NCBI GenBank assembly: GCA_951640165.1
Contig: OX621242.1
Location: 22,998,001 to 23,062,000 of the forward strand
Source of the DNA: Pseudoips prasinana
Taxonomy: Eukaryota > Arthropoda > Insecta > Lepidoptera > Nolidae
Reading direction: 5' to 3'
Length of the DNA stretch: 64,000 bases
Below the pieces are notes generated by a model, which worked only from the letters and a program-made list of their open reading frames with translations, was not told the DNA's origin and ran no database searches. Positions within the stretch are counted from its first letter, which is position 1, and each line of letters begins with the position of its first letter. Positions 31,665 through 42,734 of the stretch are shown here, in pieces. A program made the translations under genes and the position numbers.

Positions 31665-31814
31665 ATGGCTTCAAGATGGCTCTTTACCCTGACCTTGAAT
31701 AAACACATGTTAAGGTACCTACGAGTCCGGAAACACCTACCACAAAATGACGATGAAGAGGTTACCGACGAAAGCATGTGTCAGAATCTAGCTAAATTAT
31801 TGTACAAATACTGA
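31665..31814 (+). CDS. small ORF, 49 residues
   Basis: ATG in a strong context (A at -3, G at +4) opens MASRWLFTLTLNKHM, LRYLRVRKHLPQND, DEEVTDESMCQNLA, KLLYKY and ends TGA at 31812-31814. It has a hydrophobic/basic N-terminal half that could be a mitochondrial presequence and an acidic linker. Codon choice and amino-acid mix are protein-like within an AT-rich setting. No family recognised. No obvious promoter or poly(A) signal nearby. It may be a stand-alone small protein, one exon of a larger gene, or chance. Confidence 0.33.
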   Translation: MASRWLFTLTLNKHMLRYLRVRKHLPQNDDEEVTDESMCQNLAKLLYKY

Positions 31815-32185
31815 CCGTGTCAAAGACCGATAGGTTTAATTAGTAAGCGAAAAGGCGCCATAGTATCGTTGACGGCGTAGGCGATAAGAGCAGACGGATA
31901 ACCAGTTAAAGAAGATCTACAATTATCGGTTTAGAAGATGATACTTATATAGTCTGAGAGCTCAATAGTTATGGTTGCTTGGCGATAGCGTAGGTGTTTT
32001 TAGTTGTGTGATGTGGTTTGCTACCGAAGATAGAAGTGACCGCTGTCATACTTATACACAAAATCGTTGCACTGCTTATTTAAGCGCAACAATTACGCTC
32101 TAATTTAAGTACTACATTTTTTTTTATTCAGGTAGACTTTAAAAAAGGACTTGTAAATATTCAGAACATGTTTCTAGAAATATAG
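31815..32185. other. no supported gene
   Basis: GC-richer to about 32050. A 26-codon minus ORF (32049-31969, MTAVTSIFGSKPHHTT...) is too short to support. Confidence 0.4.
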
Positions 32186-32357
32186 TTTTTTTTAAAGACA
32201 ACACACGCATTATGGTAGCTTATCCCTGTGTCGCGGGGTACTTCACAAACATAATAGACGCAAACAAATTACATCCAAATAGTTGTCCGGCGCGGGAATT
32301 GAACCAGGAACACGAAGCGGCGAGGCGACTATCTTAGCCGCTGCGCCACACGTGCAG
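32186..32357 (-). mobile_element. tRNA-derived SINE, family B
   Basis: Minus sense: GCGCAGCGGCTAAGAT (A-box region), GGTTCAATTCCCGCGCCGG (B box), then CAACTATTTGGATGTAA and a CTTTAAAAAAAAC end. Confidence 0.7.
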
Positions 32358-32421
32358 TCGAAGTTAAGTATACATAATTATTTCTAGTTACATAGTTATT
32401 TCTAATAGTATAACATTTATA

Positions 32422-32670
32422 GACGGTCACCATAGCCTAGTTGGTAGTGCTCCTGCCTACGAAGCTGGTGGTCCTGGGTTCGAATCCCGGTAAGTGCAAA
32501 TATTTGTGTGATGAGCACGAATATTTGTTTCTGAGTCATGGATATTTTCTATGTATTTATCTATCTATATAAGTATGTATATCGTCGCCTGGTACCCATA
32601 GTACAAGCTTTGCTTAGTTTGGGGCCAGGATGATCTGTGTGACATTGTCCCCAGATATTATTATTATTAT
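32422..32670 (+). mobile_element. tRNA-derived SINE, family A
   Basis: A full-length copy with B box GGTTCGAATCC at 32477-32487, ending in (ATT)n. Confidence 0.88.
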
Positions 32671-33515
32671 TTATTTTATGATGTAATGTAATTAAAATGT
32701 AATGATATTTAGCTAGCTTCTATTAAATTATTGTCAAACAGATTATGTTTAAATTTTATTCTCGAAATTTACCTTATACATACATAGGTGCAACGACAAT
32801 AAATGAGGTGTAAAGTAATGAAATGGTTTTAATCGATATCTACATATATTCACTTTTTGTCGTACAACAGCTGGTAATACTGACAGATCAATAAGTAAAC
32901 CGCTGGCTAATTACCGACACAATGCGCAGCATATCATCGATTGCAAAAAAGTGGCTAAAGACGTAGTTCTACTCCAGTCACGTATAAGGCCCTGGCGTTG
33001 AAGCTTGGCGCCAAAACCAGTTGCTTAATAAATAATGAGAGCAATTAACACCTCAATGTTGAAGACCTCGATAGATGACAAACTTCCGCGAACGCGCACG
33101 GCACTAAGTAGTCTATGATTGGTTGATTGGAAATAAAATAACGAATCTAGAATAATGCCTCACAGATTTGCACTATTTTTCAAAGTAAAAACAGCTCAAC
33201 TAATTTGATTATTACATTTCTTTTGAATGTCAGATGAATACAGCTGTTGTGAAAAGGTCAAGCTAGTTTGAAGGCTGATAAAAATAAGCGTCATAAGGAG
33301 TGAGGGAGTTCTCTATCTTAATTGACAATATAAAAAACAGGGCATTTTGTGTATTGACAATTTAGTTATTGAAGTCTCTCACTTTCAATAAGAGAAGACG
33401 AAGTATTGATCGTTCAACTACTTTAGCAATTGAAAGTACAAAATTAATCATGAAAAAATCTGTTGGCTTTCTGTCTGTATCATATTTATTGCATCGAGTT
33501 TAAATATACGACCGA
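32671..33515. other. no supported gene
   Basis: Region 32870-33130 is less AT-rich and has two very short ATG ORFs (14 and 27 codons, the second starting near 33042). Neither can be supported. Confidence 0.4.
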
Positions 33516-33654
33516 CTAGCTGTGCACCGCGGTTTTACCCGCGTTATAAGCTATATTACTACAAAGTTTCATTAAAAACCGATCCGTAGTTTTTGCGTGA
33601 AGAAGTAACAAATATACATACTCACAAACTTTCGCCTTTATAATATTAGTGTGA
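33516..33654 (-). mobile_element. Helitron-like element, complete ends, 139 bp
   Basis: Minus sense starts TC at 33654-33653 (host A beside it), reads ACTAATATTATAAAGGCGAA, and ends GGTGCACAGCTAG at 33516 with host T. Confidence 0.7.
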
Positions 33655-33666
33655 TGTATACTTTTT

Positions 33667-33887
33667 GCTGTGTGGTGATGGCATAGAATATCATCACCCC
33701 ATCTTATCCCGTGGGGGGCGTAGAAATCGTTTGACGGAATACCTACCAGAGAACGGTCAGCAGCGTTTTTCTGTGAACTATCGATCCCCAACCCGTTAGC
33801 CAAGCCTGGTGATTACGACATATCCCCACATTGTTTGGGGAGGCTTTTGTCCACCAGTGGACGTACTTTGGCTGACATGATGATATG
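33667..33887 (+). repeat. LINE-tail repeat B, full
   Basis: Sense copy: CTGTGTGGTGATGGCATAG, CCGTGGGGGGCGTAGAAATC, ACCAGAGAACGGTCAGCAGC, GGGAGGCTTTTGTCCACCAG, then GGCTGACATGATGAT. Confidence 0.65.
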
Positions 33888-34023
33888 TATATAAACTATC
33901 GCGTATCATAATTATGCAACATTGTTTAATGGTATTAACGCGACTAACCTTTATTGTTATTTTCTCGACATTTCGACCAAGATGCCACTTGGTTGAAACA
34001 ATGTTGTATAATATGACTGATAG

Positions 34024-34383
34024 TTGTTTATAGAATCTCGGACCTCTCTTAGGGAAATTTTCAAGGACATAGACATCTTAACTGTCGCATCACAATACAT
34101 CTATGCCAATATATTGCAAGTTCGAAAAAGCTTGCACTTGTTCGAAAAGAGAAGTGATGTGCACCAAAAGAACACACGCAATAAACACAAACTGTGTTCA
34201 AATTCTCACCGTCTACACAGGGTGCACGGATCCTTTGTGGGGCTAGGTGTACGCTTTTATAATAAAATACCCATCGACCTGCTTAACTTGCCGTATGATA
34301 AATTTAAACTGACTATCAAGCATATTTTAACAAAAAAGGCTTACTACTCCGTTAATGATTATTTGAATGATAACGACGCTTGA
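34024..34383 (+). pseudogene. jockey-like LINE ORF2 C-terminus
   Basis: An open frame of about 115 residues with the signature of the distal end of jockey-type reverse transcriptases of Lepidoptera: SRTSLREIFKDIDIL, ASQYIYANILQVRKS, NTRNKHKL, HRVHGSFVGLGVRFYNKIP, LPYDKFKL and KKAYYSVNDYLNDNDA, then TGA. Only the post-RT region remains (5' truncated); it cannot act alone. The 3'UTR follows. Confidence 0.8.
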
Positions 34384-34665
34384 TGTTTACCAAGCCGAAT
34401 ATAACAAAATTATAATATTGACATTGTGTGACATTTAATATTAATATTTATTATAGTAAATTACTTGGACTTTTTTAATGGATGTTTTTAAATTTTATTG
34501 CATTTGTGATATTCTGTATATATATATTATGTTATCTACCTACCTATCTTCTATTTTAAGTTTTAATTTATTTGCTGTATTGTGTATAATTTTAATTATT
34601 GACGTGCATAAGTGTACCATGTGTTCCTAAGTGCAATAAATATTCTGATTTCTGAATAAATGTTC
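34384..34665 (+). mobile_element. 3'UTR of the jockey-like LINE
   Basis: AT-rich tail continuing to AAGTGCAATAAATATTCTGA (AATAAA at about 34635). The downstream boundary is uncertain. Confidence 0.5.
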
Positions 34666-34774
34666 AAAAGTTCTTTTCGAGCATCTATGAAAGTTGGTAA
34701 ATGATACTTGCTACCACTTATCACAAACTAGTAGACAAATAAAAAAATATTTCAAGGGCTCAGAAATTAATAAT

Positions 34775-35003
34775 ATAATAATAATATTAGTAATATCTAG
34801 GGACAATGTCGCACAGATCAGCTTAGCCCCAAACTAAGCAAAGCTTGAACTATGGGTACCAGGCGACGATATACATACTTATATAGATAGATAAATACTT
34901 AAATACATAGAAAACATCCATGACTCAGAAACAAATATTCGTGCTCATCACACAAATATTTGCACTTACCGGGATTCGAACCCAGGAGGCTACGGTGACC
35001 GTC
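34775..35003 (-). mobile_element. tRNA-derived SINE, family A, head-deleted
   Basis: The body and tail are intact in reverse. The tRNA head goes from the B box (GGATTCGAACCCAGGA) directly to GGCTACGGTGACCGTC, so about 30-45 bp of the anticodon side are missing. Confidence 0.8.
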
Positions 35004-35609
35004 ATCGATCGACCGAAATCGACTTTACTTGCTCTGTTGTTTAGGAATACCTACTCGATATCACGTTCAAAACGAGCATGGCTCCTACTTCCGGTTTAGC
35101 CTTCCGTTATACCTAATAAAATGAAAACTGAAACTCAGTTATAAATATTATATGAAGAAGGTGTCGTATTTATGAGCGAAGGGCGTAATCGATCGAGCCG
35201 CAAGGTTAAGCATCAATGTCAACTCTTGGACATTAAACATGACGAGAATCTTCCATACCTATAACCTCACTGTTATATTCTCAAAGCCTTTGAATTGTAT
35301 AGGTATGGCTCAATTGATTATAGACATTTATGTTAATTTGTACTGTTTTATTATAATTGCCAATCCACCAGATGAGTACAAAAGATAAAAGTATAGTCTC
35401 TGATATCCATTATCTGATCAATGCCGGTCTAGGTTAATCAATGGACAGTTTATGACTCCATAATGGCTTATGCTAGGACTTTTTCAAAGTGAGGACAGTT
35501 TATGCTTTAGGTGGTCTGGGTGAGATTAGTTACCTGACAATACATATGACACTTTTATGCGTAAAAGAAACTTTCGATCATTATTACCAAGCTTTTGCGC
35601 GCGATGTCA
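35004..35609. other. no gene
   Basis: Nothing recognisable. Confidence 0.5.
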
Positions 35610-35742
35610 CTTTATGAATGGTTGAATCCCTAAGTGGTTTAATTTCTGAGCGTCTCCGTTCTTTGAAGGGCACGTTTAGCTGGTGGCCGCGGTTTGCAGC
35701 TATTGGACTACTGCCAGATGCCTACTGGACAACTCTGACACA
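35610..35742 (+). mobile_element. 5S-headed SINE, body fragment
   Basis: AAGTGGTTTAATTTCTGAGC, GTCTCCGTTCTTTGAAGGGC, GATGCCTACTGGACAACTCT. The ORF at 35618-35854 lies in it. Confidence 0.65.
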
Positions 35743-36347
35743 AAGACAACCACTTCCCTCAAAAATATGTATAATATGCATAGTATCTGAAATTTCAAGT
35801 TTTAAAATCTCGAGTGTCTACATCAATATAAAAAACTCAACTTTATTTCCTTGAGAATATACCGTTATCATGAGAACTTGGTCGCAGGCATACGTTTGTA
35901 AATACAGTAATTCTGATGACTTTTTGATTGGCATTTTTCAATAGACAGAAATTCAATAGAGACTCACACTACGTAATCAAATTAACGCACAAACGAATTG
36001 TCGGAGTACAATCAGAGTGAGCTCATGTGCGGGCAGTGTTGCTACTTCATTATTGGAAGATGGACGAAGATGACTTTCTCGTAAGCTGGTAAAATGTATA
36101 TTCGGAAGTATAAATAATTTGTTCCCCCTTTACACAGAATAAATTCCGTCTTATTGAGGAAATATTTAACCTGGTATTTCGCCAAACTTAGCACATTTAA
36201 ACGCCACATGGCAAGTGACTGGTTTGATTATATGGACATACATACATTCAATGTAGATATGTGATGATGTTCGAGATCGCCCCTACGTAAGTAAAGATTT
36301 GATGTCTAGCCCTTTCTATTGGGCTAGGACTTCTGGCTACCCCAATT
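35743..36347. other. no supported gene
   Basis: At 36025-36080 an ATG frame (MCGQCCYFIIGRWTKMTF) runs into a good 5' splice site TTTCTC|GTAAGC at 36081. This single piece of evidence is too weak for a gene call. Confidence 0.35.
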
Positions 36348-36486
36348 TACAGACGCCAGCACATGCTGCTACCCCAATCTGTCAAATTTCTTGTATAGAT
36401 TTTCAACTTTATCACAAAAGTATAAGGTTCACTTTCAATTGGAGAAATTTGGCAGATTGGGGTAGCTTGATGTGCTGACGTCTGTA
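36348..36486. mobile_element. TA-flanked hairpin MITE, copy 5
   Basis: 139 bp, interior inverted relative to copy 1. The left flank is TTTA rather than GTA, which supports TA (not GTAC) as the target duplication. Confidence 0.85.
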
Positions 36487-37103
36487 CCAAAGATCTTACC
36501 TCTCTCAGTTTTAGACCTCGTCAGACCTCGGCATCAAGTTTTTTAACTATGTTCCGTCACACGTTTGTTCTAGTGTGCCGTTGCTTGTCAACAGGACACC
36601 TTTAAAGAGGATAAAAAAGCACAGTTGGTGTTAACAATTCCAACTTTATTATGTGGTTAGTTAGAGCTTTTTTCATAGTCCACCTGTATCCACTGACGTG
36701 ACGTCGACTAAAGTGGAGAGCCTGATAAGAATTCTCGAGATCTTTTAAATCTAAGTGTTGAAAATTTGGAAGTAGTCTGGTATGCGGTATTACTATAATC
36801 ATCTACTAACTACGTTTTATGTGATCGAGTACTTTGCGAGTAGAAATATAATTAGCAATTTTATAAGCGTGTTTTTTCGCTTACCTCGCATTGGCCTTCC
36901 TATTCCTACATATGTTTGAAAGGATAAGTTTTAAAGTAATACACTAAGGCTTAGATAATTAGTGTACACCCTCAAAATTGTTTATTTAGAATCGGTATTA
37001 GATCACGGCAAGCGTTTGACATCAATAACAATATACCATTTTAGGTACGAAGTGGCTAAGTCCTCAAAAGACTCTTATCCAGGCGAGCTCGAATAAACAA
37101 GTT
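36487..37103. other. no gene; possible repeat 36600-36800
   Basis: GTCCACCTGTATCCACTGAC then GTGACGTCGACT at about 36680-36711 resembles GTGTCCACTGGCGAGACGTC at 59086, hinting at a further dispersed repeat. The minus ORF at 36602-36802 lies in it. Confidence 0.35.
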
Positions 37104-37322
37104 ATCATCATGTCAGGCGAATGACTTCCACTACTGGGTAATGGGGGAGAGCCCCCGAGAAAGCATTATTATATGCCATAAGCACAACGCTCGGCTGGCA
37201 GGTGGCGTTCTCAACAATGGTCATAGTTCACAGGCAGACACAGCAGTACCCCTCGGGCCGGCTTCTACGAACCGATAGGCGGAGATCGAGAGGTGATATT
37301 TGTCGCCGTCTGCCACACAGCA
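37104..37322 (-). repeat. LINE-tail repeat B
   Basis: Plus: ATCATCATGTCAGGCGAATG, ATATGCCATAAGCACAACGC, GATAGGCGGAGATCGAGAGG. Minus ORFs at 37228-37468 are within or overlap it. Confidence 0.6.
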
Positions 37323-37583
37323 TAATTAAAAAGTAGGCAACAAAAAAGTAGGCCTTGCTTATTACCACAAATATTTCTCGTAATACCAAAAATGGGTAAT
37401 ACGGCAACACTGAGTAACAGAAACAATACTCGTCCGTAGTTCTCACGAGCCATCTCGGCCGCTCCCACAGTTTAGTACAATCACTGATTGATCATAACGG
37501 GGCCTGTGTTTATTACAAATAATTCTTTATCCGTCACTGCTGGCTCCAATAGCTTTGACGTGTTGCAGTTTAGTGCGTCGCGG

Positions 37584-37591
37584 TGACGTCA
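37584..37591. promoter_or_regulatory. CRE-type palindrome TGACGTCA
   Basis: A perfect CRE octamer, with a CACGTG E-box 25 bp further on at 37616-37621. Sequence match only; no gene start is visible nearby. Confidence 0.25.
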
Positions 37592-38575
37592 TTCATGCAA
37601 TATCAAGATTCGATACACGTGGAAACACTTTTCTACCTCAACTCAGTAATAAAATAATACTGCTATACGAAATACTCAGATAACATTCGGTTTTACTAAT
37701 TGATCATGAACACCATGAGCAGGCCTGAAGCACTCGGCAATTTCAACACAAAGCTACAAATGCATCAAGGCGTGCACATGTTATTTTTCGCAACAAGAGA
37801 AATAGAGCGACCATACAATATGCCCAATAGTTCGCATACATGAGGTCAACAAAATCAAAGGCTTGTAGTGCCCGTAACTGCTTAGTCGAATTTAATGGCG
37901 TTAATAGGAAAGTCGCCTAATATTTCGATGTGAAGAAGAAGTAATTCTATGGTATATGTACCTTTAATTTGTAGCTTTATGAGTAAAATCATCAAATATA
38001 TTCCTTTGATGAGTTGTCATGCATCGAGTACCTAATTGCAAAACAAAATAATATCTCCAAAATAACTTATATTGATCACATGGACAATCTATATACAAAA
38101 TTACATATATATACACAATATTGAATTAATCTAAAGTGGATTTGTGGTGCATAACAACCAATCCAACAAACCACCGAACCGACGAAACATGACCCATTTC
38201 CTTCAATTGACTCTTACGGCTTGGGCGTGTTAACGAATACCTATTGTTTTATTTAGAGAAAACCAATATCGTTGGTGAAGATATATTATGGGTCGGTGTC
38301 AATATACGAATATGCGCGTGAGATTAACAATTTTAAATGAATAGATGATTTGGCTTAGCAGCTGAGAGAAACAGTACCTAACTTAAATAATTAAAATGCA
38401 GCCTTCCATTTTGGCCTAGTCGTTAGAACATTTAGTTACTTGAATGTTAAGATGCTATATCTACTGTCCGCAGTAATCGCAGAAAGATCATATCCTACAA
38501 TATTGCGTCGTGGGCGTGGTATGAGGTCCAGACAACAAATCGTGGGTTGGAATAGTATTATTAGAATTTCTCCTC

Positions 38576-38618
38576 AAGAAAATCACCTGTAGCACAGGTG
38601 CTACAGGAGGTTTTTCTT
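38576..38618. repeat. hairpin, about 20-bp arms, 2-nt loop
   Basis: AAGAAAATCACCTGTAGCAC faces GTGCTACAGGAGGTTTTTCTT with few mismatches. Confidence 0.75.
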
Positions 38619-39007
38619 GCTAGGTAGCGGTCCGAAAAATATCCTGTAGCCTGCTATAAGAGCCTGCTAGCAGTCCGGAACTTGATGGAGTTATATGCCC
38701 GTGCTGGCTGCAATACATACCAGGAACACTATTTTTTCAGTCTCCGCACACTTGATGATAGGAACAGTAACAACGTTGGCTTGATTTTAAGCCAATCTTA
38801 GCTAAAGGATATACAATTACCTTCAAAAGATAAACAGCACTGAGCCATTATCATTTTATTTACAGTTCTATTATTGCATTTACCTCCGACTTTACCGTGT
38901 TGCGTTTCACCTTGCACCATGAAGGGTAATATCTATCTCCGCAGAATTTATAATCCAAGATATAACACGGCAGCACAATCAGTTTAATATGTTTATAGTA
39001 CAAAATT

Positions 39008-39055
39008 AATTTTCACCAATTATTAGATAAGGGTATCTAATAATTGGTGAAAATT
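39008..39055. repeat. perfect hairpin, 22-bp arms, 4-nt loop
   Basis: The arm 39008-39029 (AATTTTCACCAATTATTAG..) is exactly complementary to 39034-39055. Confidence 0.9.
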
Positions 39056-39107
39056 CTGTGCCTTCAGCCAAACAGCCAGTGAGTATGTAAGTAGGGACTT
39101 TGCTGAT

Positions 39108-39360
39108 TTGCTGATGGCACAGAATATCACCACCCTACCTCATTCCGTGGCGGACGTAGAAGTCAGCACAAGGGACTATAGACCAGAGTATGGGCAGCAG
39201 CCTTTCTCTGAGTTCTACGACCATCATACTGCGATAGCCAATCTGTCTGGCAAGCGTGGCGATTATGGCAAATCCCATCCAAATTAGAAACAATTAAATC
39301 TGTGGAGGTCTTTGGGGGAGGCCCTTTTCTAACAGTGAAAGTCTTCGGCTTATATAATGA
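39108..39360 (+). repeat. LINE-tail repeat B, sense
   Basis: GCTGATGGCACAGAATATCA, CCGTGGCGGACGTAGAAG, GGGCAGCAGCCTTTCTCTGA, GGTCTTTGGGGGAGGCCC-like, TTCGGCTTATATAATGAT. Confidence 0.6.
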
Positions 39361-39564
39361 TATAATCAGGAAGGAAGATCATAAGTTTGATTGTTTTAAG
39401 AAACATTTTCGGCAACGGACTTAAAGAGTGGTTTAGAAACGTAGTGGCAGCATGTGCGACCACCGGAAACGCATTGGTCATAATTAGCCGAATGCACGTC
39501 GTGTAAATTTTTACATAATTATTTATATTTATTTTTTTCATTTCTCACTATTTTGTCCATCTCA

Positions 39565-39682
39565 TGGTTGTCTGGAAGAAATTGCAACTAGCGATAAGAC
39601 CACCCTTTGTACATAATTATTATAACTGTTTTATGTAATTAATATTTATTTCTCGTGTACAATAAAGAGTGTTGTATTGTAT
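39565..39682 (+). mobile_element. LINE 3' end with poly(A) signal
   Basis: GGTTGTCTGGAAGAAATTGC, GCGATAAGACCACCCTTTGT, and AATAAA at 39661-39666 in TACAATAAAGAGTGTTGTAT. The motif order is that of a common lepidopteran LINE tail. Confidence 0.55.
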
Positions 39683-40935
39683 AATTATGATACATTTACT
39701 TGGTATCTCTTAATAAATAAGCTCCATTCGTTAAGTATAAGGTAGGTGGGGAATGTTTAACATGTTTGTTTCTTTTGTAAAATGGGACTAATTCACTAAG
39801 ATAGTGTGATCTCAGACCCACAGAAGCGTTGTAGGATTATCACTATAGAATTCACCGGTCAACCGCGGCGAGATTTATTGCCAATCAATCGATAAAATCC
39901 ATGAGGCTTCCAAAGAAGCCGCGAACTAAAGTTAGTACATAATAAAAGAGTCTAGTAGCAATAAACTAGCCAGTAGTATGATAGTAGTAAATACGTGGGA
40001 AATAATGTTTTAACGCGTGCAGATCGTTGGAATTAGCGACCAAGGTGGCGCGTGCGGTCTGCAACCTTGCGAATTAGTACGACGAAGGAACCTCTTAATC
40101 ATAATGGTTCGTATTATTGTTATGACGAATGGATGACAGCAACGGTTAATATATTTATGTATATTAGATATGTTGTGCTTGGATTGGAATCATGTAGGTT
40201 CGTGACTAGGGGAGACCTTTACCCGGGGCTCTGAAGGTTTTTAATAGATTAAATTTTAATTTGAAAAACACTTCGCCATGTTATCATTACTTATCATAAA
40301 TATGCTTGCGTCTATTTTTATTAGTTTCCGCTTCATGTATATCTTAGTATTTGAAGGCTAAAGCGTAATTCGGTAATGACATAGACAAATTTTATTTATA
40401 ATTGTATTATTTTTAGTATAATCTAATATTATACCATCGTAAAGCGGGATGATCTAAGCCCTGAATAATGCCTGTGGTGAAATAATGAATAAATGAAATG
40501 AATAATCGTAAGAGAACTCTTACGACTAATTCTGCCATTATTTCAGTAAATTAAAAAGATTTCATCAATCAGTAAAAAGGAAATTCTACTCCACCGCACT
40601 GAATGATAAAATGAAAGCAAGTGACATCTTTTGTACATCATCCGACTGATTACACGGATCATATTGTCGAGAATATATTTTTAACAAGGAGTTCAAGGAT
40701 AGAACTCCTTGGTAAACATATATTCTTCAAGTATCCATATTGGATTGGCTTTTAATATTTCTGTTACTGTTCCGTATTATAATTTACAGCAATTTAACCT
40801 CTGAATGATCGCCGATTCGATCGAACACTAACTGGACGGCACTAGCTTCCTCTACGTAATCGACCCCATTTATACAGAAGACATTAACTTAGATAATTGC
40901 CAATTAAAACAAATAAAATATAATTTTATTTTAAA
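39683..40935. other. no supported gene; hairpin at 40670
   Basis: ACCCGGGGCTCTGAAGG at about 40220 may be the end of a decayed LINE tail. The rest is AT-rich. Confidence 0.45.
40670..40726. repeat. hairpin, 25-bp arms, 7-nt loop
   Basis: AGAATATATTTTTAACAAGG then AGTTC pairs with 40702-40726 with two mismatches. The total of 57 nt is in the pre-miRNA size range. Confidence 0.75.
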
Positions 40936-41091
40936 TTCGGACCAAATCGAAGACGTTCTCAAAAAAGACCAGGTCAGAAGTACCCTAAACCGGCGAGCAT
41001 GTATGATATAATGACAGTAAACGAGGCAAAAGAGGTATTGTCTCTGCCTACCCCTCTGGGAAACAGGCGTGAGTCAATGTATGTATGTAAT
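40936..41091 (+). mobile_element. 3' fragment of the RTE-like LINE
   Basis: TCGGACCAAATCGAAGACGT, GACCAGGTCAGAAGTACCCT and GGGAAACAGGCGTGAGTCAA then (TATG)n. It matches the last about 150 bp of the complete copy at 14603 with substitutions. Confidence 0.8.
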
Positions 41092-41111
41092 TTTAAATAT
41101 TTATTAGTGTT

Positions 41112-41313
41112 TGTTTTAAGACCACGTTAGGTATTAATTCCCGTATCCCGGTGGACTTGCAACATGCAATTCATGGACAGAAATCGCACCCAGATTGGGA
41201 ACACCAAAATATAGGCAAAAGCAATAGTTGTCCTGTGCGGGGATCTAACCCGAAACACGACGGTGCCGAGGTAGTAGCGAGGCAAAAATCTTAACCACTG
41301 CGCCAAACGTGTA
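41112..41313 (-). mobile_element. tRNA-derived SINE, family B, divergent
   Basis: Minus sense: TTGGCGCAGTGGTTAAGAT, GGGTTAGATCCCCGCAC (decayed B box), AACTATTGCTTTTGCC, and a TTAAAACAAAC end. Confidence 0.6.
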
Positions 41314-41445
41314 ATCAAGCAATTAAATAAGTAGTTCCATTGAGTATACTTACTAATATAATTATTAATAATGTTTAAACTTGTAAACATATTTTATTAG
41401 TATAGAAATATTTAAACTTATATGACTAATTATTATCGGAAAAAT

Positions 41446-41525
41446 CATCACATTTTGGGTCGACCTAGGATTTGAAACCTAGACCTCATTGTCTGCGATC
41501 GTACACGTAACCGCTAGGCGTAGTA
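41446..41525 (-). mobile_element. SINE family E head fragment
   Basis: Minus sense: CGCCTAGCGGTTACG, CAATGAGGTCTAGGTTTCAA then ATCCTAGGTCGACCC, matching the head at 29060-29125. Confidence 0.55.
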
Positions 41526-41570
41526 GTAAACGAGGCAGTCAGTAACAATATTATGATGAAAAGATGCACA

Positions 41571-41879
41571 GACGTTAAACGCATTTGAAATGCGGTGTTG
41601 GCGAAGAATTACGAGAAGTAGTTGTAGACAGAGAAAAACAAATTATAGCTAAACAGAGATATTTTGTAAACAGCATGGAGGGTAGAATAGGGGAGATGTG
41701 AAGACATTATATAGGAAACATCATGGATAGAAAGGGAGGAGAACAGAGTAGACGAGGCGTATCGATTATAGCATAGGTATCCCTCCAAACGATTGACTTA
41801 ATTGCATTGTGGAGATGAGAGAGGCCTTTGTCCAGCAGTAACAACGTACGTCATTTGGCTGACATGATGATGATGAGAT
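41571..41879 (+). pseudogene. RTE-like LINE ORF end and 3' tail, decayed
   Basis: The plus frame begins LNAFEMRCWRRITRS, a classic motif of the LINE post-RT region. Stops follow. The tail has GAGAGGCCTTTGTCCAGCAG and ends ATGATGATGATGAG. Confidence 0.65.
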
Positions 41880-41892
41880 GGATTTGGATTTA

Positions 41893-42156
41893 TCATCATC
41901 ATCATCATCATTACAGCCAAATAAGTCCAATGCTGGACAAGCCTCCCTCAAGAATCGTCTTGGGGGGATATGCCATAATCGCCACGCTTGGCAGGCGGGT
42001 TGGCGCTCGCAGTAAGATGGTCATAGTAATCAGAAGGAAGCTGCTGCCCATCCTCTGGTAGATATTCCCTCGGGTCGACTTCTACGCCCCCCACGGGATG
42101 AGATGGCGTGATGATATTCTGATTCTGATATTTGTCGCCGTCATCACACAGCAGGA
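41893..42156 (-). repeat. LINE-tail repeat B
   Basis: Begins (plus) with six CAT/ATC units, then GGGGGGATATGCCATAATCG, GGCAGGCGGGTTGGCGCTCG, CTTCTACGCCCCCCACGGGA. A nearly full-length copy abutting the previous LINE end tail to tail. Confidence 0.65.
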
Positions 42157-42544
42157 TTTGGATTTGGATTTATACTTTACAGTAATTAGTATTTCTACGA
42201 ACGTTAGCAACATGACGAAAAACCAAAAAAAGGGAGGAAATGAAAAAAATAATGGATTCCATTTCACAGTATTCCTATTCAATAAAAGTTCGACTGTCGC
42301 CACTTGAGATAATGATTGCGGCGGTAATATAAATGTAGTACTGTAACCATAGATATAAAGTAAACAGGACATAATTTGGTATTATTGTATACTTTTGTAC
42401 CTTAAAGTGTACCTAGCACTTCGGTCTTCGAACACTAGTTTTGCCTTCATCATTCTCACTACCTACCTGTTTACGTTTAGGATACTTCTGATCTTCCCTT
42501 GTATTTTTCATTATTACTAGTTTATTATTTGATAATTATTTATA
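42157..42544. other. no gene
   Basis: A 96-codon minus ORF (42082-42372) extends out of the repeat and is unsupported. Confidence 0.5.
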
Positions 42545-42629
42545 TTAACCCTTTGACTGCCACCGGACTCCTCGCGGAGTTCAAACAATTAAAACTCTAT
42601 TGTTATGTCATCGCGGCAGTCAAACGGTT
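42545..42629. mobile_element. TTAA-flanked mini-element (piggyBac-type MITE)
   Basis: Flanked by TTAA on both sides. The terminal inverted repeat is CCCTTTGACTGCC / GGCAGTCAAACGG (one mismatch), with an interior of about 50 bp. TTAA duplication and CCC ends are characteristic of piggyBac-type elements. Confidence 0.65.
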
Positions 42630-42734
42630 AAATGATAAAACTACGAACATAGACATGTTTCTTTAATATTTCGTTTTATTAGCTGACATTATATACAAGC
42701 CAAAGAATTCAATGATACGTTATATAACGGCGCT

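Larger units (their letters stand above)
37323..39107. other. no gene; unique sequence with motif cluster and hairpins
   Basis: 1.8 kb without a recognised repeat. It holds a CRE and an E-box (37584, 37616) and hairpins at 38576-38618 and 39008-39055. A plus frame of about 60 codons (around 37495-37676) is open but lacks ATG and splice signals. Confidence 0.45.

Noticed and set aside
35618..35854. 78-codon ORF
   Set aside because: Starts in a 5S-headed SINE fragment and runs into AT-rich sequence.
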